Shown one piece after another: positions 32,806 to 45,020 of a DNA stretch of 64,000 nucleotides. Positions within the stretch are counted from its first letter, which is position 1. Each line of letters starts with the position of its first letter. The notes below the pieces were generated by a model that saw nothing but the letters and a program-made list of their open reading frames with translations, was not told where the DNA came from and ran no database searches. Source of the DNA: Gigaspora rosea. Lineage: Eukaryota > Glomeromycota > Glomeromycetes > Diversisporales > Gigasporaceae. The DNA is taken from NCBI GenBank assembly GCA_003550325.1, contig QKWP01000217.1:30650-94649 (forward strand), written 5' to 3'. The position numbers were made by a program, and so were the translations under genes.

Positions 32806-33072
32806 TTACTGTAAAGTCCCAAATATAAGCAACCCCCTAAGCCACCCATTTTAGCCAAATTTTTTCAAAGGGTTGCTTAAATTCGGGACTTTAAAATATT
32901 CAATTTTATTGGTCAATATACCTTATATATAAATGTCCAATAAAGTTTATAATAAATTTTATATATGTTTAGCAGGGGTTGCTTATTTTATTTTCTTAGT
33001 ATTTTAATCTCAAAATGAGGGGTTGCTTATTTTCGGGGGTTGCTTATATTCGGGACTTTACGGTAATCATTA
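32806..33072. mobile_element. MITE with about 30-bp terminal inverted repeats
   Basis: The left end CTGTAAAGTCCCAAATATAA then GCAACCCCC mirrors the right end, GGGGGTTGCTTATATTCGGG then ACTTTACGGTAA. An internal GGGTTGCTTAAATTCGGGAC near 32877 repeats the motif. The TTA next to each end could be a TA-type target. From 32190 to 32805 I see nothing definite. Confidence 0.75.
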
Positions 33073-33427
33073 GTTATCAACTAGTTATCAACTAACTATA
33101 ATTTTATATTAATCGACTAAACAACGATTACTATAAATAGTAATAACATAACAGAAATCACAACCATTAATTGGTAACTAATAGTACTTCTCAGGTTGAG
33201 ATATATGTGGCATGCATTTTTATTTCAATTTTGCTAGTTTTCAATCTATTTTACACCAACTGGTATTAGTACTTTATGGTTGTTATTTTTCAATTTTCCT
33301 AATTGAAAATGACTTAGCGATTCTTGACGTTGTGAGGCCAGAAATTTGATCTGTAGCAGGCACATTTCTGTGTGACCTAGAAAGTCCGAATTTATGCATA
33401 CCAGCAGAATTCCTAGAATTCCTAGAA

Positions 33428-33540
33428 TTAGTAGAATTCAGGTGATGTCAGTAATATCACGAATAATAATAATATGGGTGATATCAAGGATTATAATAAT
33501 AACAATAATGATAATGATAAAGAGAATTCTGATGTGTAAA
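33428..33540 (+). other. Possible 3' coding exon, Asn/Asp-rich
   Basis: After a possible acceptor AATTCAG, one frame reads GDVSNITNNNNMGDIKD, then YNNNNNDNDKENSDV and TAA near 33537-33539. AATAAA follows at about 33562. The start of the gene is not visible, and Asn/Asp runs can arise by chance from AAT/GAT repeats. From 33541 to 34201 I see nothing else. Confidence 0.25.
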
Positions 33541-34201
33541 AATAGAACTCGAATTATTATAAATAAAGACTGTTTGGCCCTTTGGAGTCGATATTGAATT
33601 CCACCTTTGCTTAATAAACATATAACATAATAAATGTTTCTTTATTGTCTTTAATAAATAAACACAAGTACATATCTGATACATAATAAGCTCGTATACA
33701 TTCGTGAATCGCTATACTAAGTTTATTCTTGACTAAGCTATCCCAAAACTCTGCCTAACCACTCACCCAAATCTAACATGCCTCTTTCAACCCAAATTGA
33801 CTCATTGACAGTTGTACAAAACTGTTCTTGTAATTTCCTCAATTGACCCTCCGGTATTCTGATTTTCCGATTCCTTAACATAACAGATTATTAATAATAA
33901 GATGTAATTCATATTTAATTTTTATTTTTTTAGTATCACATGTTTTATTTTTTCAATTATACATGAATCGTTCTTTTTTGTTTTTTATATTATATTTGAA
34001 TCAACCTTTTTTTTAAATCAGTGCTAATTATTAAACCTGTAATCAATTTTACAATATATAATCTATTATTGTAGAGCTTGGATTCATTATCCATTTTTAT
34101 ATTAAATTTAATGAATATCCAACAGATTTTACTATTAAATTTAGTATCCAAGTAAAAAGTTCTATTGTAGTGATGAGTAATTTACAGATTTATTCACATA
34201 T

Positions 34202-34651
34202 GGGCTGATTTATGGAATTGCCAATAACTTTTGATATACTAATCTATTTTTGAATAATTTTATTACCAAAATGTTGGCCTCAATGAGACAGTTATAATAA
34301 ATCCAAAATCATCAAAATCCAATCACAGGATCCCAAGATAATTAAGCTTTGTATAATTTTACTATTAACTTTTACTATGTAGACAATCAACGTATGGATT
34401 GGTTTTACTATGTAGACAATCAAAGTATGGATTGGTTTTCATATATGAAAACCAATCCATACGTTGATTGTCTACATAGAAAAGTTAATGTAAAATTATA
34501 CAAAATCTTAATTATCTTGGGATCCTGTGATTGGATTTTGATGATTTTGGATTCATTAGAACTGTCTCATCAAGACCAACATTTTGGTAACAAAATTATT
34601 CAAAAATAGATTAGTATATCAAAAGTTATTGGCAATTCCATAAATCAGCCC
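34202..34651. repeat. Foldback palindrome, about 450 bp
   Basis: GGGCTGATTTATGGAATTGC at 34202 is mirrored at the other end (34632-34651). The centre is TTTTCATATATGAAAA at about 34436-34451. The left arm contains a 32-bp tandem duplication (TATGTAGACAATCAA units), so the arms differ in length. It belongs to the TAACTTTTGATC family. From 34652 to 35262 there is AT-rich DNA with repeated AGCTCTTTAT-like words. Confidence 0.85.
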
Positions 34652-35270
34652 GTATGAATATTTTGTGAGATATAGATGAACAATCTACACCTTTTTCAAA
34701 ATCTATTATATAATATGTGGAATATAAAATAGTATCGAATGAATATGACTATCATGTGAGTTTTAGCCAATCATCCAGTATATGTGTAAATCAAAATAGT
34801 CAAATCAAGCAACTATTCTAACAGCTTTTATGATTGGTTTTTAATTATTATAACAGCTAATTATGGTTAGCGTTAAATCATCATTCTAACAACTTTTAAT
34901 GATCAGTGCAAAATAATTCATTCTAAAAGTTCTTTATGATTAGTGTTAAAAAATAATCATTCTATCAGCTCTTTATAGTTAGTAATAATAATAATTCTAA
35001 AAACTTCTTATAGTTGTTATGCTAATAGCTCTTTATTGTTGTGTTATAAAACCATTCTAACAAGCTCCTTAGGATAAGCATTTGGTGTTTGGATTAGGAT
35101 AGTTTGAGATATGTCTCATGATCCATGAAAAATTGATCAAATATTAGATACTTTCATTAACAAAAGGCAATATTTAATTGATAGATATGCTATAATGAGC
35201 TTCTAAATATGTATTTTCAAAATTTTTCATATTGAGGTTTAATATATAAATTATTTTGATGAAGTATAAG

Positions 35271-36122
35271 TAGGTCTCTACATGGGCTGGGTAGGGCTAG
35301 ATAGTAGTAATACTTTAGCCCTACCTATTTATTAACAGGCTTAATCTGCAAGCCCTTACTTTTACCCTAGGGCCCCAAAATTGATACACTACCCGGCCCT
35401 TAAAGCCCGTGGGTACCCATGTGTACCCATGGGCTTAATAAATGGATTAACTTGAAATTTATATATTAATATTAAAAAAGTTTCAATGTAACTTTGTTAT
35501 TAAGAATCGATTTATTTTAAAACTAGGCTGATGCAATAAAAAAAAGATAAAAAAATTATTAAGCCCATTTGATGCATAATCTGCTGTATACTATAAATAC
35601 ATATAGTATAAAATGTAAAAAAATTTTTTTATACTATTTTATTCGACGTTTCCACTTTATTCAATGCTTCCAATTTATTTACCATTTTCAATGTTACCAC
35701 TTTATTTAATGATGATTTTTACGAATTTTTGAAGTTATAAAAAAAAACCATTTACACTATTTTTCCATAATTTCAAAATCGATCAACAATATTTAATAAC
35801 CAAATTAATATATACATAAAAATAAAATTAAAGAAAAATTAAAGAACCAACCTATTCATATTGAGTATATAGAATTATTATAAAAAAAAGATTATCAATC
35901 AATATAAGTTTTAATTAGTAGATAGTCATGTGCATATACAACAGGCTACCCTATGGGTATATGGGCCGGGCAGTACTAGTACCCAAGCCCTACCCATATA
36001 ATAAAGGGCCTGCGATTCTTAACCCTGCTTTGCCCTAGGGCTTGTAATTTGATGCCCAAGCCCGGTCTAGTGGTACTACCCTTAGGGTACCCATAGGTAG
36101 ACCTGGCCCATGTAGAGGTCTA
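35271..36122. mobile_element. Non-autonomous hAT-type element
   Basis: The ends TAG(G/A)(T/C)CTCTACATGGGC form terminal inverted repeats. The flanks AGTATAAG (35263-35270) and AGTATATA (36123-36130) are an imperfect 8-bp duplication. Subterminal arms carry GGGTAGGGCT and GGGTACCC words. No transposase. Confidence 0.65.
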
Positions 36123-36882
36123 AGTATATATTACAGCACTAACGTTTATTTAAATTCAAAACCTAAACATAAGGTTCCAGCCCTATAAAATGTTGCCGTT
36201 TTATTACTAGTTATTTAAGTTGGTCTAATACCCATGTCGGGTTAATTTGAAATAATACTGTAATAAATTTCTCTAAATGGTGCTCAAGAAATAAACTTAA
36301 CATTGAAAGCCTGATTACAGGTTTTTTATTAAACGCACTTATATTTACTTCTATATAATCACATAATACAAATCACAGTATTGGATGTGATTATATAGGG
36401 TAATTACTATATAATCACACCTTTTATAATCACTTAATTTGCCACAACAAACCGCATGATTATAGAGGAGTAAGACAGTATATACTGATCCTAATTATTT
36501 AAATATTATTTGAATAAAGAATCTGTAAGCTCTATTTACAACTCAATACAATTATAGCAAAAAATATAGTATATACCGTAATCATACTAGTTTGTAAAAA
36601 TAATTGTACATGAAAATATAAAAATAATGAGATAGTGATATGGGTTGATTAGCCAGCCTGGCGGGTAAATTGAGGGTCAACCCATGTTTTGTGGGCCAGC
36701 ATAATTAATCTTTATAACAAAATAAATTTGGCATAATCTATTCAAAAAGTATTGTATTACACATTAACTATTGGGCTATGCCAGCATGCTATTTTATGCC
36801 AGGTGTGATTTTTTATTGGAGAAATTACATGCAAATTAGTACATAATCATGAAGCAAATATTTGACTAAGATTTGTCATAAC

Positions 36883-37687
36883 CAGTTTTAGCTGAAACCT
36901 TCCCCAAAGTACAGAATGTTTCAGCCCTGGAGTTTCGGTATTACCCAAAATCTGAAACTTCTGAAATCGCTAAAACTTTCAAAATTGGCAAAACCTTCGA
37001 AATTGGTGAAACTCTCTGAAACTGGGTGAAACCAAAACTTCTGAAACTGTCCAAAGCTTCAGAAATCGTAAGAGCTACATCCTAAACTTCCAAAACTTAG
37101 CAACTAAAAAAAAAGCAATCCCACAATCCCACAAACTTGAAAACTAAAAAACAATCCTGCAAACTAGAAAACTAAAAAAAAAAAGAAAAAAAGTAATCCT
37201 GCAAACTTGAATTTTAAAAAAAAATAAAAAATTTACTTCACAAACTGGCAAATATTTTGTACATAAAAAAAACTATAAAATCCAAAACTATCAGAATAAA
37301 AAACAGATTAAATGTAATTATATGTTTACTATTTCATATATTGCAGATTCTCGTGATTTTATTGGCTATTGTTTTCTGATGCCAGTTTCAAAAGTTTTGC
37401 TTTGCCTAAAAAAACTAGTAAAGCCCACATCTTTTTACACTATAAATCTGAATTTTAAAATCCTATCTATTCTGAAACCACTTTCACAAATCACTTATAT
37501 AATATTTTTTAAAAATTTTGAATGTTTTACCAATTTAGAAGATTTCAAAAGTTTTAGAAGCTTTAGAAGTTTTACCTAGTTTCAGAGGTTTCAGAAGTTT
37601 CTGATTTGGAGCTTTAAGTGAAACTAGATTTTAGAAGTTTTGAAAGTTTTAGTCAGCTGAAACCTGAAAGTTTTACCTAAAACACTG
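36883..37687. mobile_element. Non-autonomous hAT-type element, older relative of the one at 8010-10597
   Basis: The ends are CAGTTTTAGCTGAAAC and CCTAAAACACTG. The flanks GTCATAAC (36875-36882) and GTCATAAT (37688-37695) give a 7/8 target duplication. The interior matches 9875-10597 (for example AAAGCCCACATCTTTT), but nearly every CpG of that copy is TpG or CpA here, giving TTTTAGAAG where the other has TTTCGGAAG. Confidence 0.8.
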
Positions 37688-38039
37688 GTCATAATGGCAA
37701 TGACACCCTAAGAGAATGCAATAAATATTGCACTAGAAGTTGCCATAGAATTAATAGTTGGTGGTTTCCTGCTCATTTAAGCAAGCTGGCTGTGAGTATA
37801 GTAATAGTTGTGATGCTGAAAATATATGCTGATAGAGAAATAGTAGAATCACATGATTATTCATATGGTGATTGGGTTGGTAGGGCGAAGCAGGACCTTG
37901 AACAATATATATAAAGGATATATTGGCTTTAATAAACTTTTTGTAAAATTTATCCACTTTTTATTAAAGCTAATTAACCTTATTTATATATAAACTTTAA
38001 TATTTAAATAATTTTATTTATTTAAAAATATAACAAATA

Positions 38040-38470
38040 ACTTATATATTTTTTTAAAAAAATGTTTTTCTAAAGAAAAATATTTTTTTCAAAAAAATTT
38101 TTTTCACATCTAAGGCTGCACAAAGTTAATTCTTCAGTTTGCATAAGCAGAATCAAAAAATTTGGTTTTTTTTATCGAACCTATTAGGTAATTCTAGAAA
38201 GATAAAGTCTTTATTGGATGACATCAAAAAAAATTAAATGGAATAATTAGCACAATATAAATTTTTTTTAAAAAAATTTTTTTTGGAAAAAATTGGTTAT
38301 ACAAATGAAAAATTAATTTGCATGGCCTAAGGCTATGCAAAGTTGATTTTTTACTTTGCATTATCTGAATAATTAGCACAATATGAATTTTTTTAAAAAA
38401 TTTTTTTTGAAAAATTAATTTTTTGCATGGTCTAAGGCTATGCAAAGTTGATATTTTATTTTGCATTATC
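38040..38470. repeat. Tandem repeat, unit about 120 bp, with hairpin-like A/T runs
   Basis: GGC(C/T)TAAGGCTATGCAAAGTTGA followed by TTTTGCATTATCTGA-like sequence recurs at about 38325 and 38428, with a diverged copy at 38110. Each is preceded by TTTTTTAAAAAAATTTTTTT. The word CATCTAAGGC is also at the end of the repeat near 56395. Nothing else from 37696. Confidence 0.7.
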
Positions 38471-38499
38471 TGATATCTTATTTTTTAATTTTTCAATTT

Positions 38500-39215
38500 T
38501 TTTTTAGATCTTAACGAGGTTTTCGTACTCTTGCTTTTCAGGATCCTAATTTTAGTAATTACCTTCAACAAATTTATATACTTATTATTGAAGAAGTTTC
38601 AATAGTATCTAGTCTAATGCAAACCTAAATCTCTGAAATATTTAAATTTATATATAAAAACAATCATCTATTTGAAGTATAAATGTTATAATAGTTGGTG
38701 ACTTAGCACAATTACCACCTGTTCATGAACCTCCTGTATACAAATTACAAATATAGAAAATTTTTTATTTTTTATTTTTATCTAAACCTCAACAACAAAA
38801 TCAAGATATAAATTTTTACAACTTATTAAAAAAATAAGATTTGGCCTAATTGATAATTATATATAGCAAATACTATTACAAAAAGAAATTGAAGCTGCAA
38901 CAACTTCCCAAGTAAATGCAAATCTAAATACTACTCATATAGTAGGTTATCACAAAACTGTTTATCAATATTTCTTTTTTCAAATATACTGATAATTTCT
39001 TTATTAATAGAATGCCTTCCAGTCATACACAATATCCTATTCAGAATGCATTTGCTCTTACAGTTCACAAAACTCAAAAATTAACTCTCCCAAATATATT
39101 ATTAAATTTGGATAATCTGTTACAAGCAAAGCCACAACCTGCGTTGATGAAACCTGTGATGGTTCAACCCATGACAATGAAACCCGTGATGCAAGACTAT
39201 AATGTGAACCTATGA
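38500..39215 (+). pseudogene. Decayed Pif1-like DNA helicase fragment
   Basis: Plus-strand pieces in several frames are YLQQIYILIIEEVSIVSSLM (Walker B region, normally LIIDEISMVS), then VIIVGDLAQLPPVHEPPVYK (motif III, GDxxQLPPV), then TQYPIQNAFALTVHKTQKLT (motif near the C-terminus, normally AxTxHKxQG) near 39030-39090. The order and spacing fit Pif1 helicases. No Walker A is visible; the 5' part is replaced by repeats. It could come from a host Pif1 family gene or a Helitron. Confidence 0.6.
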
Positions 39216-39459
39216 CTAGTTTTGTTCTATAGTTTAAAATTCATTCTGATTTTACTGATCATATGTAGGGTATTATCAATAGTAATAAGTTAGCCATAGC
39301 AGGACCCCGAAATATATATAGATAGGTCAGGTTAATTATAGGGTTACTAAAAAAAGAAAGATCTGCAGAAAAAACTTTAAAATAAGCAAAAATTACTATA
39401 AATGGAAAAGATCTGTATAAAAAACCCAAAAATAAGCAAACTCATACCCAACCTATTAT

Positions 39460-40218
39460 CGGGAAAATAAATAAGGCGCAGATCTGCACAAATCTGCGAC
39501 CCTGGAAAATTTTAACAAATTTTGCAATAACTTGTGATCTAGTGGTCCAAACTTAACGATTTTGGTACTATTCGATCCGTCTCGATGAGACGAATCGAAT
39601 GGTACCAAAATTGTTAAATTCCAATTACTAGAACACAAGAAAATTCCATTTATGTGAATTTTATAAACATTGAACGATCTTGCCAACCAGTGGTCCAAAT
39701 TTAATAATTTTGGTACCATTCGATTCCTCTCGACGAGACAGTTCGGATGATACCAAAAACATCAAAAGTGGATCACTGGTTAACAAGTTATTCATGAAAA
39801 ACGATTTGTGGCGCAGTTCTGCGCAGAAATTTAAATTTCTTTTTTAAATTTCTGCGCAGAATTGCGCCGCAAATAGTTTTTCACGAATAACTTGTTAACC
39901 AGTGATCCAATTTTGACATTTTTGGTACCATTCGAACCGTCTCATCGAGAGGAATCGAATGGTACCAAAATCATTAAATTTGGACCACTGGTTGGCAAGA
40001 TCGTTCAATGTTTATAAAATTCACATAAATGGAATTTTCTTGTGTTCTAGTAATTGGAATTTAACGATTTTGGTACCATTCGATCCGTCTCATTGAGGCG
40101 GATCGAATAGTACCAAAATCGTTAAGTTTGGACCACTAGATCACAAGTTATTGCAAAATTTGTTAAAATTTTCCAGGGTCGCAGATTTGTGCAGATCTGC
40201 GCCTTATTTATTTTCCCG
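39460..40218. repeat. Giant nested palindrome, about 760 bp
   Basis: CGGGAAAATAAATAAGGCGC at 39460 is mirrored at 40199-40218, and the arms match nearly throughout to a centre near 39838 (CTGCGCAGAAATTTAAATTT). Each arm itself contains smaller palindromes of the form TTTGGTACCATTCGAT, a short GAGACG spacer, and the complement, for example 39551-39610. No gene inside. Confidence 0.9.
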
Positions 40219-42113
40219 ATCATCTGTGTATATTTCGGAGTCCTGTCATAGCATTAGTCATGGTATAGTGTAATGAACATAACAAATGTAGTCATTGTTG
40301 GGTAATAGTTATAAAAAAGAAAAGGGAATTAGTATTAGTATATAAAGCAAAGAATATAAACTATATGTTATTTATCTGATTTAAGTAAAAATTTATTAAT
40401 TGTTTCTTATATGCTATATTAATTTAAATAATTATATTATTATTGATTTATTATAGTTTGCAAATTGAAATACTTTCTAATCAAACTTGTAGATTTTTTG
40501 TACCTTTTACTATTACTATATCATGTCTGAATTGTGTGCCAGAAGTATTAGATACTAATCAGATTTCAAGATCATGTAAAAAGAAAAATTTAAAACAAGT
40601 ATTTGTCTTGCAAAAAAAATCACCTTCTATGCTTCAATTAGAATAATTTTACTATATGTCTTGTTAAAACTTAATCTTAATCAAATATTAACCGTAATAT
40701 TAATAGATTTTAAAAAAAAAATCACATTTTAGATATACAATTGGCAATATTTATAGTTTGGCATACAATTTAGATGTGCATTATTGTCTGTTTTTATAAT
40801 TTTATAGTTCATTAGTGATTATTAGTGCTTCTAGATCCAGTTCAGATTTAGCCAGATTTAGGGCTCAAGCAAACTAAAACTCTAAATTTACTAGTCTAAT
40901 AAATAGAAAAGCTCATCATTTATAATTCTGGTCAAATTTGCAGATAATTTGACAAGAACTAGAACAAATCAATTTTAAATTTGGTTAAATGATTTGCAAT
41001 TTTGACAAAAATTATTGATAATAGTATACTAATTACTGCAGTAAAAGAATTCCATGTATTGTATACTTATCATTTTTCTAAATGATTTTTTATATTATAT
41101 TTTAAATTTATTAATAATATTGAATATATCAAAGTTTGCAAACTTTTTTAATTATTAATTATAGTGGCTGGAGTACAAATAAGGCCCAATTCATCATACA
41201 TGAGCTAAGCTAATAATATAAAGTTGTTTTATAATAATATCTAATTAAATAATTTAAATTTAATTAATTATGAAATAATTGCATTAATTGCAATTAAATT
41301 TAATTTTCTTTCACTATACTGTGTAGAGCACTGCCTGGTGTAACCTAATTTTGTTTTTTTTTTAATTTTAATGGTAAGACCTTGCTCTTATCTTTATTAA
41401 ATTTAATGGAAACTTTTTACAGTTGAAAAAATTTTATTGTTTAAATCTAATAATAAGAAAAAGAACTCAAACATATAGCTAGATAAACAAAAGTAGACCT
41501 AATACTTATCTTTGGCCTAAACCAACCAGAGTGGCCAAGGCTTATCTAGATTTGGTTATTAGTTAATGTACTTGAAGGGTGTGTAAGATATTTAATCCAG
41601 TGGGGGTACTAGTAATCTATTTTCTGAATCGATTTAATTATAATAGAATTGTTATTATTGGTTAGAATTATAGGTATAATAGATATAGAAGATTCAGAGT
41701 CAGTAGCCTGATTTTGTGAAATTGTTTGTTAATAGTATAATCTTGAAGTACAGTATGGGATCCAGATTTTTGTATAAATTTGCTAGTTAAGGTGAAGTAA
41801 AAATTGAATTGTAAGAGAACTAGCAGATGGGGCAGTTTCTTGTAATATGTTAATTAGTTCCAATGGAATAATGCCAAATAGAGTTGAGTATAATGAGGGC
41901 TTGTATAAGAAATGATGAATTTAAAACTATCGAGTTTTAAAACTTTGGAGTGAAGATTTTTGGCCTGAGTTGAAGAGATATCTAGTTTGTCAGAGCTAAG
42001 TATTTGTCTAAAGAATTGTTTATAAGGTCTAGTAATAATTCTAGTTAATAAGTTGTGAAATTTGGTTCTATTGCTGAAAGCAGTTTTGTGATATTCACTA
42101 TGCAATTATTTGG
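40219..42113. other. AT-rich stretch without a recognised gene
   Basis: No supported gene. An 83-codon minus-strand frame at 41854-42105 (KTAFSNRTKFHNLLTRIITR...) and a plus-strand frame at 40443-40646 show no recognisable domain and may be decayed coding debris. Confidence 0.4.
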
Positions 42114-42603
42114 GGTGTTACATATTAAAACAGCCCATTATTACAATTTTTTGAAAAATGAGTTTTTATAAAATTCATATACATTTTAATACGATTGATA
42201 TTTTTTAATTATAAATAAAAGTCGATTTGCATAATAAAAAATCAAGATAAGGGCCGTGTCATTAATCACCTGATTATTTTTTATCAGAGGTCTACCCCCT
42301 CCCTCTTCTTTAATATATATATAGTCAGGTTCCTTATATATAATTTCACTTTTTTTTACCTCCTCCCCCCTAAAAAATCACCTGATTTTTGTTACTCCCC
42401 TAATGTAAAAGAAAAATTACATGAGACTGCATAGTGCTAATACATCACGAGATTACCCGATAGTTACCTGTTGCTTTTAACCAATCAAAATCATGAAATT
42501 TGATAATCCCGAATCAATCCAAAAATCAAAACAAATGATTAAACTCAATTATCTCAAAATAAAATAAAAGTAAAAATGTGCTGTTTTATAATGTAACACC
42601 CAT
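42114..42603. mobile_element. TIR element containing the dispersed repeat copy 2
   Basis: GGGGTGTTACAT...AAAACAGC at 42114 mirrors GTGCTGTTTTATAATGTAAC then ACCC ending near 42601. It contains the blocks shared with 31605-31810, plus an insert at 42251-42405. Confidence 0.6.
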
Positions 42604-42664
42604 ATGTGCTCTACAGATTGTTCTAATACTACAACAGATAGAAAGTTCTATTGGATAGTTATTT

Positions 42665-43253
42665 TTTTTCTTTACTCTAATCCCAACATTTCTATTCTAC
42701 TATCAATTGAAACTAAAAGTTTAAATAATGGAGCACAGTCACCGAGGCTCCCACTTGTGATCAGACTTCTTAAACTACAATTTCCCACTGCTTTTCAGGC
42801 TGGCATGCTGTCCACTCCTTGTGCTTTTATTTTCAGGAATAATTCTTGTTGGTCCTCACAGTTAGCCTTGTTACCGATGAGTTCTTCCAGAGTGCGTACG
42901 TTAATTGATATCCTGTGTCCCTTTTTCTTGCGGTGTTACAGTTCCATCTATTTCCATCCAGGCCTATCGATACGTTGCTAATTATCCATAAGAAGTTGCA
43001 CTAGAGCTCGACTTCTACAAGACTTTTATGCTATCAATATAGCTTTAGAAGTAAATGGTACTACTGTCATGGCCCAGAGCACCACCACAAAATACTGTTA
43101 CATAATTCTCACAGTCTTATAACTAAGTTGGTAACTTCAGTTATTCCAAATCAGAATTCTGGCTATCAAATCAAATTACTGCCTTGCAGTATTAAACCAG
43201 CAACCTTCAATTGGAAACCTGGGAGCATAACTGCTATGCTATCAACCTACAGG
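42665..43253 (-). mobile_element. Probable tRNA-derived SINE with 18-bp target duplication
   Basis: TCTATTGGATAGTTATTT occurs at 42647-42664 and 43254-43271. On the minus strand the insert starts CCTGTAGGTTGATAGCATAG, an A-box-like TAGCATAGCAG, then about 35 nt later a B-box-like GGTTTAATACT. It ends in an A-rich tail (T-run at 42662-42669 on plus). Pol III-type promoter boxes, a poly(A) end and a long target duplication define a SINE. The boxes are degenerate. An open minus-strand stretch (RISINVRTLEELIGNKANCE) near 42820-42930 is probably incidental. Confidence 0.6.
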
Positions 43254-43355
43254 TCTATTGGATAGTTATTTGAAGTTAATTTCAAATTTAATTTATTTAG
43301 AAAGATTTAGGCTTATATAATATCTAGAGATTAATAATCTCTAACTCTACTCAAC

Positions 43356-43446
43356 TCAAAAATTCTTGAATAGCCATATAATAGATATCAACATCTTTCT
43401 CAAAAATTCTTGAATAGCCATATAATAGATATCAACATCTTTCTCA
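43356..43446. repeat. 44-bp tandem repeat, two copies
   Basis: TCAAAAATTCTTGAATAGCC then ATATAATAGATATCAACATC is perfectly duplicated. Confidence 0.9.
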
Positions 43447-43774
43447 ACTTGTTTTTTTCATGTGGCCAACTGCACAAACTGTTTACCCTCAAGAGTTAGT
43501 GTCCATAATTGGGTAAAGAAATTTGCAGTTTTGCTAGTTCTGGATCATTCAATATATTGATATGGTTATATTGTTATTGAAATGTGGCCCACTATGTAGC
43601 TACTAACCTTTTTAAGGGAGCTTTTAGAATAAGCTAATTTCTGGATAGGTGGGTGGGTCAGCTGAAGTATCAGGTGTAATTCTGGCCAAAATTTTATAAT
43701 TCCAGCCAAAATTGCAAAATTATTTTTGACCAAAATTATAGATTTATTAATAATATTTAATAATTAATAACTTT

Positions 43775-44085
43775 TGATCTGGTGGACCCAATTTGATGAT
43801 TCAACTACAAAATGATCCTTTCAGTAAGGATTTTATAAGCCCAAAATCATTAGAATCTGATTACAGGATTCTGTGAATAAAATAGATTTGTGTTACTATA
43901 AAATGTCTATAATTTATTAAATAATTATAACCTATTTATGGTAATACAAATTTATTTTAATCTTAGGATCCTATAATTGGATTTTAATAATTATGGGCTT
44001 GCCAGAATCCTTCTATTGAGAGGTTAATTTGGTAGTAAAATCATCAAAATTGGCCTAGTAGATTAGAAATTTTCAACAATTAATA
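43775..44085. repeat. Foldback palindrome of the TAACTTTTGATC family
   Basis: ATAACTTTTGATCTGGTGGA, then CCTTTCAGTAAGG and GGATTCTGTGA blocks, is mirrored by the sequence up to about 44085. The centre lies near 43925. Confidence 0.7.
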
Positions 44086-44091
44086 TTTTAT

Positions 44092-44405
44092 TGTTAATAA
44101 CTTCTGATCTACTGGGCCAATACTGATTTTACTACCAATATGATCTGCTTTATGAGAGGATTCTAGCAAGCTCTAAATCATTAAAATCCAATTACAGGAT
44201 TCTAATATCAAAATAAATTTGTATTACTATAGATAGGTTATAATTATTTAATAAATAATAAAATGTTTATAGTAATACAAATCTATTCTGATCACAGGAT
44301 TCTGTGATTGAATTTAATAATTTTGGTCTCACTAGAATTCTCTCATTGAGAGGATCATTTTGGTAGTTAAATCATCAAATTTGGTTTAGTAGATATTTAA
44401 ATATT
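44092..44405. repeat. Second, adjacent foldback palindrome of the same family
   Basis: TAATAACTTCTGATCTACTG opens a copy mirrored to about 44405 (AATTTGGTTTAGTAGATATT). It is directly next to the preceding palindrome, forming a tandem pair. Confidence 0.7.
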
Positions 44406-44484
44406 TAATAATTGTAAAATCTGAAGGAGTATCAGGTGTGTGTGGGTGGTTAGGCTTATAGTAAACAAAAATTAGCAAATTTTT

Positions 44485-44830
44485 GGAAGCTACCTAAGTG
44501 GTATATGATGGCTGCAATTTTTCAATCATTATTGATTAAATTGGTAGAAAAGCCTTTTTGGCTTCATCTAACCATATCATAGGATCTTAATTTCCTTTTA
44601 CAAAATCTGGATATAATATTAAGTTTAGTTTACAATTGGGCACATTAATCTATAGAGTAAGTGCAGCTTGCATCTGTTGGATTAGCAGACCAATTTGTGC
44701 AGCTAAATTATTAATCAGATTATTTAGATTTGGAAGTTGAGCAGGGTTAGAACCTTGCAAAGAGTTAATAGGGTTTTGCTGTTGGGTAGAGTTAGAAGGA
44801 TTTGCTATAGTTTTTTCTTTGGGGGTAAGT
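44485..44830 (-). pseudogene. Decayed Ty3/Gypsy-like gag fragment
   Basis: The minus strand reads NPAQLPNLNNLINNLAAQIG, QQMQAALTL, then PDFVKGN-stop-DPMIWLDEAKKAF, and in another frame INNDRKIAAIIYHLGSFQKF. Ty3 gag proteins share F.G...DP..WL..... followed by helices with A..HL...A. The stop is consistent with CAA to TAA. No LTRs, protease or RT are nearby. Confidence 0.5.
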
Positions 44831-45020
44831 AGGATTCTACAGTTTGTTTACTTTTTTTATTTTATTTTTTTTTCTTGTTTTTAGCAAAAATTCAAAATTC
44901 TTCAATATTATATAGGAAGTTAAGTATTCTTCTACACAATCAGCACCAAATATAATAGTTGAATGGGAGAGCTTTAAAACAATATACAGTCACTTTTCAC
45001 TAATCTGAACCTTTCTAAAC

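Noticed and set aside
39456..39719. 87-codon open frame within the palindrome
   Set aside because: It is one arm of the inverted repeat; the same words recur on both strands and no domain is seen.
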